This document shows positions 1 through 7,200 of a stretch of DNA of 64,000 nucleotides, in pieces (positions within the stretch are counted from its first letter, which is position 1; each line of letters begins with the position of its first letter). Made by a program: the position numbers and the translations under genes. Origin of the DNA: Bordetella genomosp. 5 (GTDB taxonomy: Bacteria; Pseudomonadota; Gammaproteobacteria; Burkholderiales; Burkholderiaceae_B); NCBI RefSeq assembly GCF_002261475.1, contig NZ_NEVN01000002.1, positions 419,846 through 483,845 on the forward strand. Reading direction: 5' to 3'. Below the pieces are notes generated by a model that saw nothing but the letters and a program-made list of their open reading frames with translations, made no database searches and was not told the origin of the DNA.

Positions 1-921
1 CAAGGTGGCCATCGAACGATGGCCTGTCTGTTGCTGAATTTGAAAGGACGGTAAGCCAGCCATTGCAGCCACGGTTACGTACCCTGCTCGCAGGCTGTGG
101 CCGGCCACGAGACTTGCATTGCCACCAGCGCGTCGGTATGCCGCTTTGAGAATTAGCGCGACAGATTGTCCGGTAAGTGGTCGACTTCCCACGGTGTCGT
201 GGCGAGTCACCCTTCGGAATACGTAACCGGAGTCTGTGTGGCTCGCTGCTTTCCACTGATCTATTGCGGCAACGGGGCACCTGGGCCCTTTGGCGCGAGG
301 GATAAAGACGGTTCGTCCTACCCCTTCCTGGTCTGTCTTGGAACGACGTAGCAAAATCTCGATGCCTTCGTCTACTGCCGTGATGTCTTCATACCGAATG
401 GCCACAAGTTCCGCGCGTCGGAACGCCCCCGCGAAGCCAATCAGTAGAAGTGCTCGGTCACGTGCGGCTCTCATCGGCTTCTGTTGGTCGACCAGGGCAA
501 GCATTTCCAATAAATCATCTTTGACGATCGCCCGCACACGACGTTGGGTGATGTCCAAGGTTCTACGAATGCCTTGCATGGTCTGCCGCACGCTGACATG
601 GACGGCGGGAGACGTCAGGTTTTGATCTTGATGGGCACGGTGGATGCCGATCAGTCTTCGCTCTATCGTCGCTACGGCCAAAGTTGCCGCGAGATTGGCC
701 AGGTATGCGCAAAGTTGTTGTGGCGTCGCCGGCAGCTTTCCACCGTTCGCCAAAAAATGAGCGAGATCAGCCGCATATGCTTTCTTCGTCGCGGCCGATC
801 GGGCAGCATCAATGTAATGCTCAGCCGTCATTGATGCGGCAGTACTCGCGGGAGCGTTTCGAGAAGGCTTGGACGCATTAGTCTTTGATGCCGTGGCGGC
901 ATTTCTGCTGGTGCTTTTCAT
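1..921 (-). CDS. Tyrosine recombinase / phage-type integrase, C-terminus beyond the left edge
   Basis: Site-specific DNA integrase that would cut and rejoin att sites of a mobile element. Reading leftward from the ATG at 921, 307 codons are open and run off the window edge without a stop. An N-terminal SAM-like (core-binding) region covers about residues 35-125. The catalytic domain shows the box I arginine in FRRAEL (R168), the beta-hairpin lysine in RRSKTD (K195), the HxxR of box II in GHSLRAG (H275, R278) and the late histidine in TGHRSM (H301). The tyrosine nucleophile should lie a few residues beyond the edge, so it is not visible. An internal ATG at 831 is an alternative start; the first 30 residues are Ser/Ala/Asn-rich and not typical of the fold. 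With the 921 start the gene overlaps the end of the upstream gene by 44 bases. The family call is strong; the exact start is not. Confidence 0.87.
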   Translation of the reverse strand, partial: MKSTSRNAATASKTNASKPSRNAPASTAASMTAEHYIDAARSAATKKAYAADLAHFLANGGKLPATPQQLCAYLANLAATLAVATIERRLIGIHRAHQDQNLTSPAVHVSVRQTMQGIRRTLDITQRRVRAIVKDDLLEMLALVDQQKPMRAARDRALLLIGFAGAFRRAELVAIRYEDITAVDEGIEILLRRSKTDQEGVGRTVFIPRAKGPRCPVAAIDQWKAASHTDSGYVFRRVTRHDTVGSRPLTGQSVALILKAAYRRAGGNASLVAGHSLRAGYVTVAAMAGLPSFQIQQQTGHRSMATL

Positions 922-1354
922 GGTCGGAATGGAGTCCTCGTGGAAACTGCACGATTGACGTCGGGAAGCAGGGCGAAAGGGAGCCAGGCCATGGGGCGTA
1001 ATCAGCCAGATGGGATCGACAAGCGATAGAGAGCTCGTGGATGTACAGGAGTACCTGCCCTAAATCGGCAAGCAGCGAGCCAACACTTGCGATGGACTGT
1101 CGTGACGAGGCAGTTTTGCCTGAATCATCCAGTGGGACGCAGGCAAGGAGAGCGCCAAGCCCCGCGATGCCTTTATGCAGGCAATCGAGCGTGAGGTCTA
1201 GTTGGGAGGCCAATGCCAGCAGGAGTTCAGGATCTGCCTCTGCGAAGTCGATACGACGATCTGCAGTCTTTGGCAGCAAGCAGAGCATCGCGCAAAGGTC
1301 ACGCAATGGGGCTCCGTGCGTGGCTGATTTACCAGAATTTTGGTTCGAGCCCAT
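878..1354 (-). CDS. Hypothetical protein of the integrated element
   Basis: A 158-residue protein I do not recognise. The start at 1354 is chosen because a GAGGAA ribosome site lies about eight bases upstream and the previous gene stops only two bases before it, which points to coupled translation. The middle (roughly residues 40-110) is leucine-rich and probably helical, with several short hydrophobic stretches but no convincing transmembrane segment or signal peptide. The C-terminus has several His and Lys residues. Its position between the LLLPEEY-type plasmid protein and the integrase suggests an accessory gene of the mobile element. No catalytic motif is visible, and an origin outside the core chromosome is inferred from context and base composition. 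Confidence 0.6.
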   Translation of the reverse strand: MGSNQNSGKSATHGAPLRDLCAMLCLLPKTADRRIDFAEADPELLLALASQLDLTLDCLHKGIAGLGALLACVPLDDSGKTASSRQSIASVGSLLADLGQVLLYIHELSIACRSHLADYAPWPGSLSPCFPTSIVQFPRGLHSDHEKHQQKCRHGIKD

Positions 1355-1356
1355 GT

Positions 1357-1671
1357 TCAATATTCCTCTGGTAGTAGGAGCGTCGTAGCGGACCTGTCGG
1401 CCTCGGTGATGATCCATAGCCGCTGACCCGCTACTTCATACGAGGATATGACGCGGTTGCCATGTATAGCCGCTGCCTCGTTAGCCAGGGCATCCTCCGT
1501 TGGCACATCGCCCCAATCGCCTGACCGGTGACGCGATAGCATCTGGAATGGGTTCAGGTTCGCGCGCTGCAATAGGTTCAATGCGCCCGGAGTTGTCACG
1601 ACTTGACCAAGTTGAATGGGTAGGCCGCGGCGCTGCGTAGTTGAGGAAGTGTCACAGTGAGGTGCTTGCAT
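1357..1671 (-). CDS. Small conserved plasmid/ICE-associated protein ending LLLPEEY
   Basis: A 104-residue soluble protein. The conserved part runs from LGQVVTTPGAL (about residues 22-32) through SGDWGDV to ITEADRSATTLLLPEEY at the C-terminus. That pattern is typical of a short protein common on integrative elements and plasmids of beta- and gamma-proteobacteria. It is usually annotated as hypothetical, and sometimes wrongly as a restriction subunit. The ATG at 1671 is preferred over upstream in-frame starts because the longer version would run through the terminator hairpin at 1719-1747 and into the preceding gene. No function is established. It supports reading this end of the window as part of a mobile element. 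It is followed after two bases by the next hypothetical gene. Confidence 0.72.
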   Translation of the reverse strand: MQAPHCDTSSTTQRRGLPIQLGQVVTTPGALNLLQRANLNPFQMLSRHRSGDWGDVPTEDALANEAAAIHGNRVISSYEVAGQRLWIITEADRSATTLLLPEEY

Positions 1672-1718
1672 GGGCTTTCGCTCTGGATTGGCAAGAAAAA
1701 GTTGAGTACCAGAAATGC

Positions 1719-1747
1719 AAAAGAGCCAAGGTGTGTGGCCTTGGCTC
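1719..1747 (-). terminator. Rho-independent terminator after the secreted 121-residue protein
   Basis: A perfect 9-bp stem, GAGCCAAGG (1723-1731) paired with CCTTGGCTC (1739-1747), has a 7-base loop and is followed on the minus strand by four T residues. It lies just past the stop of the gene ending at 1776, so it should end that transcript. The two genes further left therefore need their own promoter or readthrough. Confidence 0.8.
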
Positions 1748-1775
1748 CCGCAGAGGATGCTGCTAGTCGAGAGGG

Positions 1776-2141
1776 TTACTTCTGGCTGTACTTGCCTGCC
1801 ATAGAACCGGCAGCGTTCATGCCGCAGTAGCTGTCGCATCCCTTCGTGGTCACTTGAACGGCGCGATTGGAGAAGTTCAACAGCACGACGCACTGGTCTG
1901 CCGGGTCTTCCGACGTCCAGGCAGCTCGGGTCCCGTCAATGGGACGAGCAAACAACGGCTCGTCTTCTCCCAGGCTGCATGCATGGGCGCCCACATTGGT
2001 GTTAAAGGTGAACTGGACGCCTTGCTGGGATTCTTTGACGATTAGCTCGCCGCCTTGTTTGATGTATTTGCCCGCGACTCCTGCCAGGGCGGCGGGACTG
2101 GTGAGAGCTAAAAGTACTGCCAACGCGTACGAACGCATCAT
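1776..2141 (-). CDS. Small exported protein of unknown function
   Basis: A 121-residue protein with a Sec signal peptide: a short basic start, a hydrophobic core around residues 4-18 and an Ala-rich cleavage region (AALAG). The mature part of about 100 residues contains four cysteines (ACSLG, DQCVV, KGCDSYC), which suggests one or two periplasmic disulphides. I do not recognise the family. It sits directly downstream of the lipoprotein gene with a 43-base gap, in the same direction, and is closed by its own terminator. The two envelope proteins may be co-transcribed. Being encoded on the mobile element, they could act in surface or entry exclusion or in conjugation, but nothing in the sequence proves that. 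Confidence 0.65.
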   Translation of the reverse strand: MMRSYALAVLLALTSPAALAGVAGKYIKQGGELIVKESQQGVQFTFNTNVGAHACSLGEDEPLFARPIDGTRAAWTSEDPADQCVVLLNFSNRAVQVTTKGCDSYCGMNAAGSMAGKYSQK

Positions 2142-2184
2142 GAATTCCTTAAAGAGTAGGACTGAAAACAGAACGGGCGTTTAG

Positions 2185-2664
2185 CTAGCGGCCGGGCATG
2201 ACGAATTCTTCCTCGGGCCCTCTGAGTAGTCGCCAGCCCTGTTCGGACTGGATCAGCAGTACTGCGCCTCGCAGGACCGTTTGTCGCGTTTGCGGGTTCA
2301 CAGCGCCTGCCATGCCTGCAACGACATTTCCCATCTCACCCATGCAAGGCTTGTTGCGAGGGTCATCGACGAATCCGCGAACGCTGGCGTAAGTACTGCG
2401 GGCGAAGTCTTCTCGGATCGTCAGGGTGGCTTCGTAATCGAGTTGGTACTTGTCGCCCCGCTGGACGCTGTCGATCTTCCTGGCGTTCGAAATGGTCCAC
2501 AAAGGGCAGCCAGAGAATCGACCTTCAAGGAAGTTCTTGGCTTCCGCATTGCCTGGTGCCGCCGCACCGCAGCCTGCCGTGAGAAGGGCTGCAAGTATTC
2601 CTGCGAGCGCGAGGGTCGCATTGCGTGCGCGGTGTCTGCTGAAAGTTTGTCGTTGGGTCTGCAT
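2185..2664 (-). CDS. Putative lipoprotein of unknown function
   Basis: A 159-residue protein with a type II signal peptide: a basic N-terminus, a hydrophobic stretch at about residues 17-30, then the lipobox LTAGC, so the mature protein should be lipidated on the cysteine near position 32. The mature domain has a few more cysteines (SGCPLW, KPCMGE) and a charged C-terminus. No enzymatic motif is recognisable. No clear Shine-Dalgarno sequence precedes the ATG. The gene is divergent from the XRE regulator, and the shared intergenic region carries a long perfect inverted repeat. Control by that regulator is therefore an attractive inference. The family is unknown to me. Confidence 0.65.
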   Translation of the reverse strand: MQTQRQTFSRHRARNATLALAGILAALLTAGCGAAAPGNAEAKNFLEGRFSGCPLWTISNARKIDSVQRGDKYQLDYEATLTIREDFARSTYASVRGFVDDPRNKPCMGEMGNVVAGMAGAVNPQTRQTVLRGAVLLIQSEQGWRLLRGPEEEFVMPGR

Positions 2665-2690
2665 ATCGGGGGGTTAAGAGTTTCGAAATA

Positions 2691-2743
2691 ACACTTTGAG
2701 TTTGGTTGCAGGGCTAAATGTACCAAAACCAAACTCAAAGTGT
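2691..2743. promoter_or_regulatory. Perfect 17-bp inverted repeat between lipoprotein and XRE genes (probable operator)
   Basis: The left arm ACACTTTGAGTTTGGTT (2691-2707) and the right arm AACCAAACTCAAAGTGT (2727-2743) are exact reverse complements separated by 19 bases. The repeat sits in the divergent region between the lipoprotein start (2664) and the XRE start (2779). No T-run follows on either strand, which argues against a terminator. The most likely role is a binding site for the adjacent XRE regulator; that is inference from position. Confidence 0.6.
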
Positions 2744-2778
2744 GTGGAGTGGGGGGAAGGGATAAGAAAAACTGCGGC

Positions 2779-3006
2779 ATGTCTAACCCAACGCAAAAGT
2801 GTGATGCGCAGGCATTGTTTGCCGCGAATATGCGCCGCATCCGCAAAGAAAAGCAGCTAACTCAGGAGCAGGTGGCTGAAAGGGCGGGCCTGCATCCGAA
2901 CTACGTGTCTTCTGTGGAGCGCGGGGAACGCAATCTATCGATCGCCAACATCGAACGCATCGCGGCCGCACTCGATGTCACGATGGCGGAGCTGGTCACC
3001 CCCTAG
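2779..3006 (+). CDS. XRE-family (Cro/CI-type) transcriptional regulator
   Basis: A 75-residue single-domain DNA-binding protein. The helix-turn-helix covers about residues 19-73, with the typical pattern LTQEQVAERAGLHPNYVSSV and a GERNLSIANIERIAAAL tail that closes the five-helix fold. Its size and form resemble the small controller proteins of restriction systems and of integrative elements. The ATG at 2779 is chosen over an in-frame GTG at 2740 because 2740 falls inside the inverted repeat and the extra 13 residues are not domain-like. A G-rich stretch (2751-2760) lies upstream but is far for a ribosome site. The gene is divergent from the lipoprotein gene and convergent, two bases apart, with the C39-like gene. 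Autoregulation through the inverted repeat is likely. Confidence 0.85.
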   Translation: MSNPTQKCDAQALFAANMRRIRKEKQLTQEQVAERAGLHPNYVSSVERGERNLSIANIERIAAALDVTMAELVTP

Positions 3007-3008
3007 CT

Positions 3009-3518
3009 CTACCTGCCGGCGGCGCTTTTCGTGGCCATGGGATGCACGCCGATGTACCAGGCCGCGCCAAGCGGCTTGAGGTCAGTTCGGACATGCGCGG
3101 ACGTCTCGACCCAGTATGCAGGGTCAATCACGTAGGCAATGGTGGTCTTTGGCGAGTGGCTCGCCGACGCACGGTGGAACAGTACGTGGCGGCCGATTTC
3201 CTTGTCGGGGTCGTAGTCCACCATCAGGAGGGCCAGATCCGGGAAATCCGCCAGCTTGCTTACCTCTTTGTAGACCGTTGCAACCCAGCCGTAGTGCGCC
3301 AAAAGCCCGGCAATCAGATCTTCGGTGATCCAGTAGGGACCATGCGCGGGATGCTTGAACCGGTTCACTGCGAGCTCGCGGATCTCTGCAAGCGGCTTCC
3401 CTGTGATGCTCGCGATGCACGCGAAGGCACAATCGAAGTCGCCGTTCTGCGCGACGCGAGCGAAGGCGGGCTGGAAGCCCTCTGCGGTCGAGGTTACGGT
3501 GCTGGGTATGTTGGGCAT
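3009..3518 (-). CDS. C39-peptidase-like (papain-fold) protein
   Basis: A 169-residue protein without a signal peptide. The layout matches the double-glycine (C39) peptidase fold: a glutamine (Q24) six residues before the candidate nucleophile C30 in NGDFDCAFACIA, then a histidine in GRHVLFHR (H111) and an aspartate in YVIDPAYW (D132). These correspond to the Gln/Cys/His/Asp set of that family. C34 close by could be structural. No ABC-transporter domains are attached, and no bacteriocin-like precursor is visible nearby. The start at 3518 has a good AAGGAA ribosome site; a longer reading from 3548 lacks one. Similar short proteins occur on integrative elements, often as hypothetical. Activity as a protease is inferred from the motif set only. 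Confidence 0.6.
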   Translation of the reverse strand: MPNIPSTVTSTAEGFQPAFARVAQNGDFDCAFACIASITGKPLAEIRELAVNRFKHPAHGPYWITEDLIAGLLAHYGWVATVYKEVSKLADFPDLALLMVDYDPDKEIGRHVLFHRASASHSPKTTIAYVIDPAYWVETSAHVRTDLKPLGAAWYIGVHPMATKSAAGR

Positions 3519-3888
3519 GACATATTCCTTCGTTTCAGGTGCGCGCAACGAAGCCGCCCAGGGACATCAGGGGCACTCAATGGACAAACGGGTAGAGGCG
3601 GAAAGTGCAGATCGCCGTTGAGGCAGTCGTCTTTCTGGCAGCGTTGCGGCGCAGGTTGAGGGGCGCGCCGAGGGCTAAGCTCTGGCGTGCTAAAACCAGC
3701 TTAGGGGTGACTGCCGTGTCGGATCAACAACAAAATAACTTTGGCAGTTGGCAAGTAGAGGGCGGGGTTGTCTTGAAGAAGCCGGCCCTGTAACGGGTTG
3801 CTCTGGCAACGAAGAAGCGGCCAGACCACCAAATTTGAGTATGTTTTTGAGTAGGTTTTGCCGATAAGCGGAGAAATTTACCTATGTA

Positions 3889-3911
3889 GTTCGAGTTTCG
3901 CCGTCGCACCA
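3889..3911 (+). other. Possible attR: degenerate 3' end of a tRNA-Leu gene
   Basis: The 23 bases from 3889 read as a T-loop (GTTCGAGT), a T-stem 3' strand (TTCGC) and an acceptor 3' strand ending in CACCA. They match the usual tRNA-Leu end (acceptor CGTCGGC, A, CCA) except for one missing G. The sequence upstream cannot fold into the rest of a tRNA (the T-stem 5' strand does not pair), so this is a fragment. It is followed by a terminator, as a real tRNA gene would be. With an integrase on the left, the simplest reading is the right attachment site of an element inserted in tRNA-Leu. Confidence 0.45.
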
Positions 3912-3938
3912 AGAATTCGATGGTTCCTCCCATCAAAC

Positions 3939-3973
3939 AAAAAACCCGCATCTCGCAAGAGTGCGGGTTTTTT
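3939..3973. terminator. Bidirectional rho-independent terminator
   Basis: AAAAAACCCGCA (3939-3950) pairs with TGCGGGTTTTTT (3962-3973) around a short inner stem with a GCAA loop. It has T-runs on both strands, so it can end transcripts from the left and also the catabolic operon ending at 4019 on the minus strand. It may be the original terminator of the tRNA gene whose fragment lies just upstream. Confidence 0.88.
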
Positions 3974-4018
3974 GTCGTCTGCGGCCGGCCCGTGCGCGAC
4001 GCCACCGCGCCTCGTGAT

Positions 4019-5143
4019 TTACGCCACGGTGTCGAGCAGCGCGCGCAGCGACGCCCTATCGAGCGGGCGCGGGTTGGTCGGCAGGGAGTGGTCGGCGAGG
4101 GCGCCGTCCACGATGTGCTCGAACATGTCTGGCGTCACGCCCAGCGAGGAGAGTGTCGACGGGACGCCGAGCCGGTTGTTCAGATCGCGCACCGCGTCGG
4201 CAAGCGAGGCAGACGGGGCCAGGTCACAGGCTCGGCGGATGCGGTCGAACTTCTCTTCGCAGGCGGGCGCGTTGAATTCGAGCACGCTGGGCAAGAGGAC
4301 GGCATTCAGTGTGCCGTGATGCAGGTTGAGCGCCTGCAGTGCCCCGAGGGGATGGGACAGCGCATGAACGGCGCCGAGCCCTTTCTGAAAGGCCAGGCCG
4401 CCCTGGATGCCGGCCATCATCATCTCCGAGCGCGCTTCGATATCGGCGCCCGTGTTGGAGGCGCGCTCGATCCAGCGCCACGCGCGGGCCAGTCCATCGA
4501 GCGCAATCGCATCGGCCGGCGGATTGAATTTGGGCGAGAGGAAGGTCTCGATGCAGTGGGTGAGGGCATCCATCCCGGTACCGACTGTCAACGCGCGCGG
4601 GAGCCCGAGGGTGAGCTCGGGGTCGCACACGGCAAGCCGGGGCAGGAGGTGTTCGCTCGCCAACAGCAGCTTGCGCCCGTCGCGCAGGATGATGAGCGCG
4701 CCGCGTCCCACTTCGCTGCCGGTACCCGCTGTCGTGGGCACCGCCACGATCGGAACGGTCGGGCCGATCTTTTTCGACGCGCCCATGCCCGCGTACTGAG
4801 CGAGGTCGCCTGAATGCGACAGCGCCACGGCGACGCCCTTCGCCAGGTCCAGCGGCGAGCCGCCGCCCAGCGCGAGGATGCCGTCGCAGTTGCCCTTTCT
4901 GTACGCCGCCACCGCCTCGTGCACCGCCTGCTCGGTGGGGTTGGGCGGGGTATCGCAGAAGCAGGCGAGCGCCGCCTGGGAGCTCAGGCCGCCAACGACG
5001 CGTTCGTGGATTCCCGCTGCGACGATCCCTGCGTCCGTCACGAGCAGGGGGCGCGTGATGCCGATCTGGTCCAGATGGGGCTGGAGCGCTTTGGAGGAGC
5101 CGCGTTCGAAAAGAATGCGGGTCATGTAGAGAATGTCTGCCAT
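4019..5143 (-). CDS. Iron-containing (group III) alcohol dehydrogenase
   Basis: A 374-residue NAD(P)-dependent, metal-dependent alcohol dehydrogenase that interconverts an alcohol and an aldehyde or ketone in the cytoplasm. Visible motifs are the nucleotide-binding GGGSPLD (93-99), the VPTTAGTGSEV signature (135-145) and the metal ligands expected by family comparison: D192 and H196 in MDALTHC, H260 in VHALSH and H276 in LHHGTLN. Length is normal for the family. The ATG at 5143 gives MADILYM; the frame stays open upstream only because it shadows the next gene. It is the last gene of the minus-strand operon, 20 bases after the desaturase gene. In this context it probably oxidises the alcohol formed by the oxygenase or its downstream product. 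The substrate cannot be read from the sequence; maleylacetate-reductase-like activity is an alternative within the same superfamily. Confidence 0.9.
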   Translation of the reverse strand: MADILYMTRILFERGSSKALQPHLDQIGITRPLLVTDAGIVAAGIHERVVGGLSSQAALACFCDTPPNPTEQAVHEAVAAYRKGNCDGILALGGGSPLDLAKGVAVALSHSGDLAQYAGMGASKKIGPTVPIVAVPTTAGTGSEVGRGALIILRDGRKLLLASEHLLPRLAVCDPELTLGLPRALTVGTGMDALTHCIETFLSPKFNPPADAIALDGLARAWRWIERASNTGADIEARSEMMMAGIQGGLAFQKGLGAVHALSHPLGALQALNLHHGTLNAVLLPSVLEFNAPACEEKFDRIRRACDLAPSASLADAVRDLNNRLGVPSTLSSLGVTPDMFEHIVDGALADHSLPTNPRPLDRASLRALLDTVA

Positions 5144-5163
5144 GGGTCGGGCTCTCGTGAGGG

Positions 5164-6117
5164 TTATGCCGTGGTGCCGACGCCGTGTTCGGCGCGCGAG
5201 CCTTCGCGCAGGCTGCGCACGACGACGCCCGTCGTTTTGATGTAGCCGTGTCCGATGTGCTTGATGTGCTCTTTGGTATGCGTGTGAAGCTGGGGCAGTG
5301 CGTGGAACGGAACGGCCGGATACGCGTGATGCTCGGCGTGATAGGGCATGTTCCAGGCGAAGAAATGAACGAACGTGTTGGTGAACGTGGTGCGGGTGTT
5401 GTGCAGCATGTTGGACGTGTTGTCGCAGCCCGTGTGCTCCGCCAATTGGTAAGGACGCAGGAACCATTGGCCGATGATCACCGGCAGCACCCACAGCCAC
5501 AGCAGCAGGGTCGAGGCGGCGGCCACCGACGCGGCGATGAGCGCCGCATAGGCGAGCAGATACAGGCGCGCCTCGCGCACGATGAGGGGTTTCTTGTCCT
5601 CGGGGACCCACGGTGCGGTGACGTCGCCGAGCAGGCCGTGGCGCAGCAGAAGCTTGACCCGGTTGATCCAGATCGGCAGACCGCTCCAGAACAGGATGAC
5701 GCTGACGCGCCCGCTCGGCACGGCCAGCTGCAGCTCCGGATCCCGCTCTTTGTCCTGCGTGTACCGGTGGTGGTCCCAATGGAACGCCCGGTAGTACTCG
5801 TAGGGCAGCAGAATGACCAGGCCGGAGAGGTGCCCGACCAGGTAGTTCAGAGGCCGCGAGCGGAAGGCGGTGTGGTGCGCGGTCTCGTGCTCCGCGTTGA
5901 ACAGAAACGCGAGCAGGTAGCCTTGCAGGACGACGAGAGGGATCGCCCACAGCGTGTCGCGCAGATTCCATAGCAGGGCCCCGGTGATCGCGATGGCGCC
6001 GAAGTGGCCGATCGCGCGCCGGATGCCCGCGCCATTGGTGCGTACCGACAGGGCTTTCAGTACATCCGCTCTCAATCGTGGGCTCGGGCGTGCGGTGTCG
6101 CTGGTGGTTGTGCTCAT
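5164..6117 (-). CDS. Fatty acid desaturase / membrane hydroxylase family di-iron protein
   Basis: A 317-residue integral membrane protein of the histidine-box superfamily that includes acyl-lipid desaturases, AlkB and carotenoid hydroxylases. All three boxes are intact: HETAHH (77-82), HWDHH (113-117) and HAEHH (260-264), with a further histidine in LAEHTG near 228. Hydrophobic segments around residues 40-72, 90-105 and 185-218 give the expected membrane pairs. Such enzymes use O2 and electrons to desaturate or hydroxylate a substrate, and the rubredoxin and rubredoxin reductase encoded upstream in the same operon are a natural electron supply. The gene lies 33 bases after the hydrolase gene and 20 before the dehydrogenase gene. 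Because the operon is catabolic and has its own TetR, hydroxylation of an imported compound seems likelier than membrane-lipid desaturation; that is inference. Confidence 0.88.
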   Translation of the reverse strand: MSTTTSDTARPSPRLRADVLKALSVRTNGAGIRRAIGHFGAIAITGALLWNLRDTLWAIPLVVLQGYLLAFLFNAEHETAHHTAFRSRPLNYLVGHLSGLVILLPYEYYRAFHWDHHRYTQDKERDPELQLAVPSGRVSVILFWSGLPIWINRVKLLLRHGLLGDVTAPWVPEDKKPLIVREARLYLLAYAALIAASVAAASTLLLWLWVLPVIIGQWFLRPYQLAEHTGCDNTSNMLHNTRTTFTNTFVHFFAWNMPYHAEHHAYPAVPFHALPQLHTHTKEHIKHIGHGYIKTTGVVVRSLREGSRAEHGVGTTA

Positions 6118-6150
6118 GGGTGTCTCTGATAGTGGGGATAAGGCTCGTGA

Positions 6151-7185
6151 TCAGCTGGCCAGCAGCGCCATGACCTTCTCATTGATGAATGCCCGGGCCT
6201 CGGGGACGCCGATCGGATTGCCGGCGCGATGCCCCCAGATGGATCGGATCGGATCGAGTTGCCCCTGCTTGAGGTGCGCGAGTTCGAGGCGGTTGTCTTC
6301 GACACGGAAGTAGAGATCGTGGTCGCAGGGCATCAGCAGGACCTTGGCCTCGATCGCGCGCAGCGCGGCCGGCAGGTCGCCCTTGAAGGTTTCGCCCGCG
6401 CTGATGTCGCCGTGCTCCCAGGTCCAGAACTGCGCGAGCAGATCTTCCGGCGCCCGGCGCGAGAACGCTTGTTCCCAATAGCGGACCATGAAATCTTCGA
6501 GCGAGGAGAAGCCGAGCTGGCGCCACAGCGCCTCGCGGTAGAAGTCCTGGGACAAGGCCCAGCCGGCGTACACCCTGCCCATGGCGCGGAAGCCGCGCGT
6601 CGGGAACGCGGAGAACTCGCCATCCGCATAGGCGGGATCGGCCATCAGGGCGTGGCGGGCGCCGTCGATGAAAACGCGGTTGTGCGGGGCGCAGCGCGCC
6701 GACCCGCAGACCACGGCAATGCGTTCCACGGCGGCGGGAAAGTGCGCGGCCCAGTGATAGGCCTGCATGGCGCCCATCGACCAGCCATACACGAGCGCGA
6801 CGGTCTCGATGCCCCAGATGTCCCGCAGCATGCGCCGCTGCACGCGCACGGCATCCAGAAACGTCACGTTCGGGTACCGGCTGCCTTTCAACGGCCAGGG
6901 CACGGACGACGGCGAGCTGGACAGGCCGTTGCCAAACAGATTCGGGATGATGATGAAGTACTTCTCCGGGTCGAGCGCCTCGCCCGGTCGCACCATGTGA
7001 TCGATATCCTGCTGCTGCGCGCTGTACGAGGTCGGATACAGAATGACGTTGTCTTTCGCCGCGTTCAGCGTGCCGAACCATCGATAGGCGAGCCGCATGT
7101 CCGGGAAGATTCTGCCGGACTGCAGTTCGACGTCGCCGGCGTTGTAGACGCCGTCTTGATAGTTGAGTGCGGTAGCTGTGTTCAT
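6151..7185 (-). CDS. MetX-like alpha/beta-fold hydrolase or acyltransferase
   Basis: A 344-residue cytoplasmic alpha/beta-hydrolase of the homoserine O-acetyltransferase-like group. The nucleophile elbow is GWSMG with S136; candidate acid and base are D288 or D290 (CDHD) and H319 (GHRAG). The oxyanion region is PTSYSAQ (51-57), where true MetX enzymes have a different HGLTG-type motif. A role in methionine synthesis is unlikely, since the gene sits inside a catabolic operon, 15 bases after the reductase gene and 33 before the desaturase gene. Members of this group in such settings hydrolyse esters or amides, or transfer acyl groups. It may process the substrate before or after oxygenation. 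The fold is certain, the reaction is not. Confidence 0.85.
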   Translation of the reverse strand: MNTATALNYQDGVYNAGDVELQSGRIFPDMRLAYRWFGTLNAAKDNVILYPTSYSAQQQDIDHMVRPGEALDPEKYFIIIPNLFGNGLSSSPSSVPWPLKGSRYPNVTFLDAVRVQRRMLRDIWGIETVALVYGWSMGAMQAYHWAAHFPAAVERIAVVCGSARCAPHNRVFIDGARHALMADPAYADGEFSAFPTRGFRAMGRVYAGWALSQDFYREALWRQLGFSSLEDFMVRYWEQAFSRRAPEDLLAQFWTWEHGDISAGETFKGDLPAALRAIEAKVLLMPCDHDLYFRVEDNRLELAHLKQGQLDPIRSIWGHRAGNPIGVPEARAFINEKVMALLAS

Positions 7186-7200
7186 GAACCTTCGCTCCCT

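Larger units (their letters stand above)
3519..4018. other. Intergenic stretch at the junction of the mobile element and the chromosome
   Basis: About 500 bases without a supportable gene. The left part is the upstream region of the C39-like gene. AT-rich patches appear around 3715-3775 and 3830-3890, unlike the GC-rich DNA to the right. Near its right end lie the tRNA-Leu-like remnant and a strong hairpin terminator, listed separately. Short open frames here do not look coding. Confidence 0.6.

Noticed and set aside
2740..2778. Earlier GTG start for the XRE regulator
   Set aside because: It would begin inside the inverted repeat and add residues that are not part of the domain; the ATG at 2779 gives a normal small XRE protein.
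3881..3911. A functional tRNA gene before the terminator at 3939
   Set aside because: Only the T-loop and acceptor 3' half can be read; the upstream bases do not form the T-stem, anticodon arm or D-arm, and one acceptor base is missing. Kept only as a possible attachment remnant.
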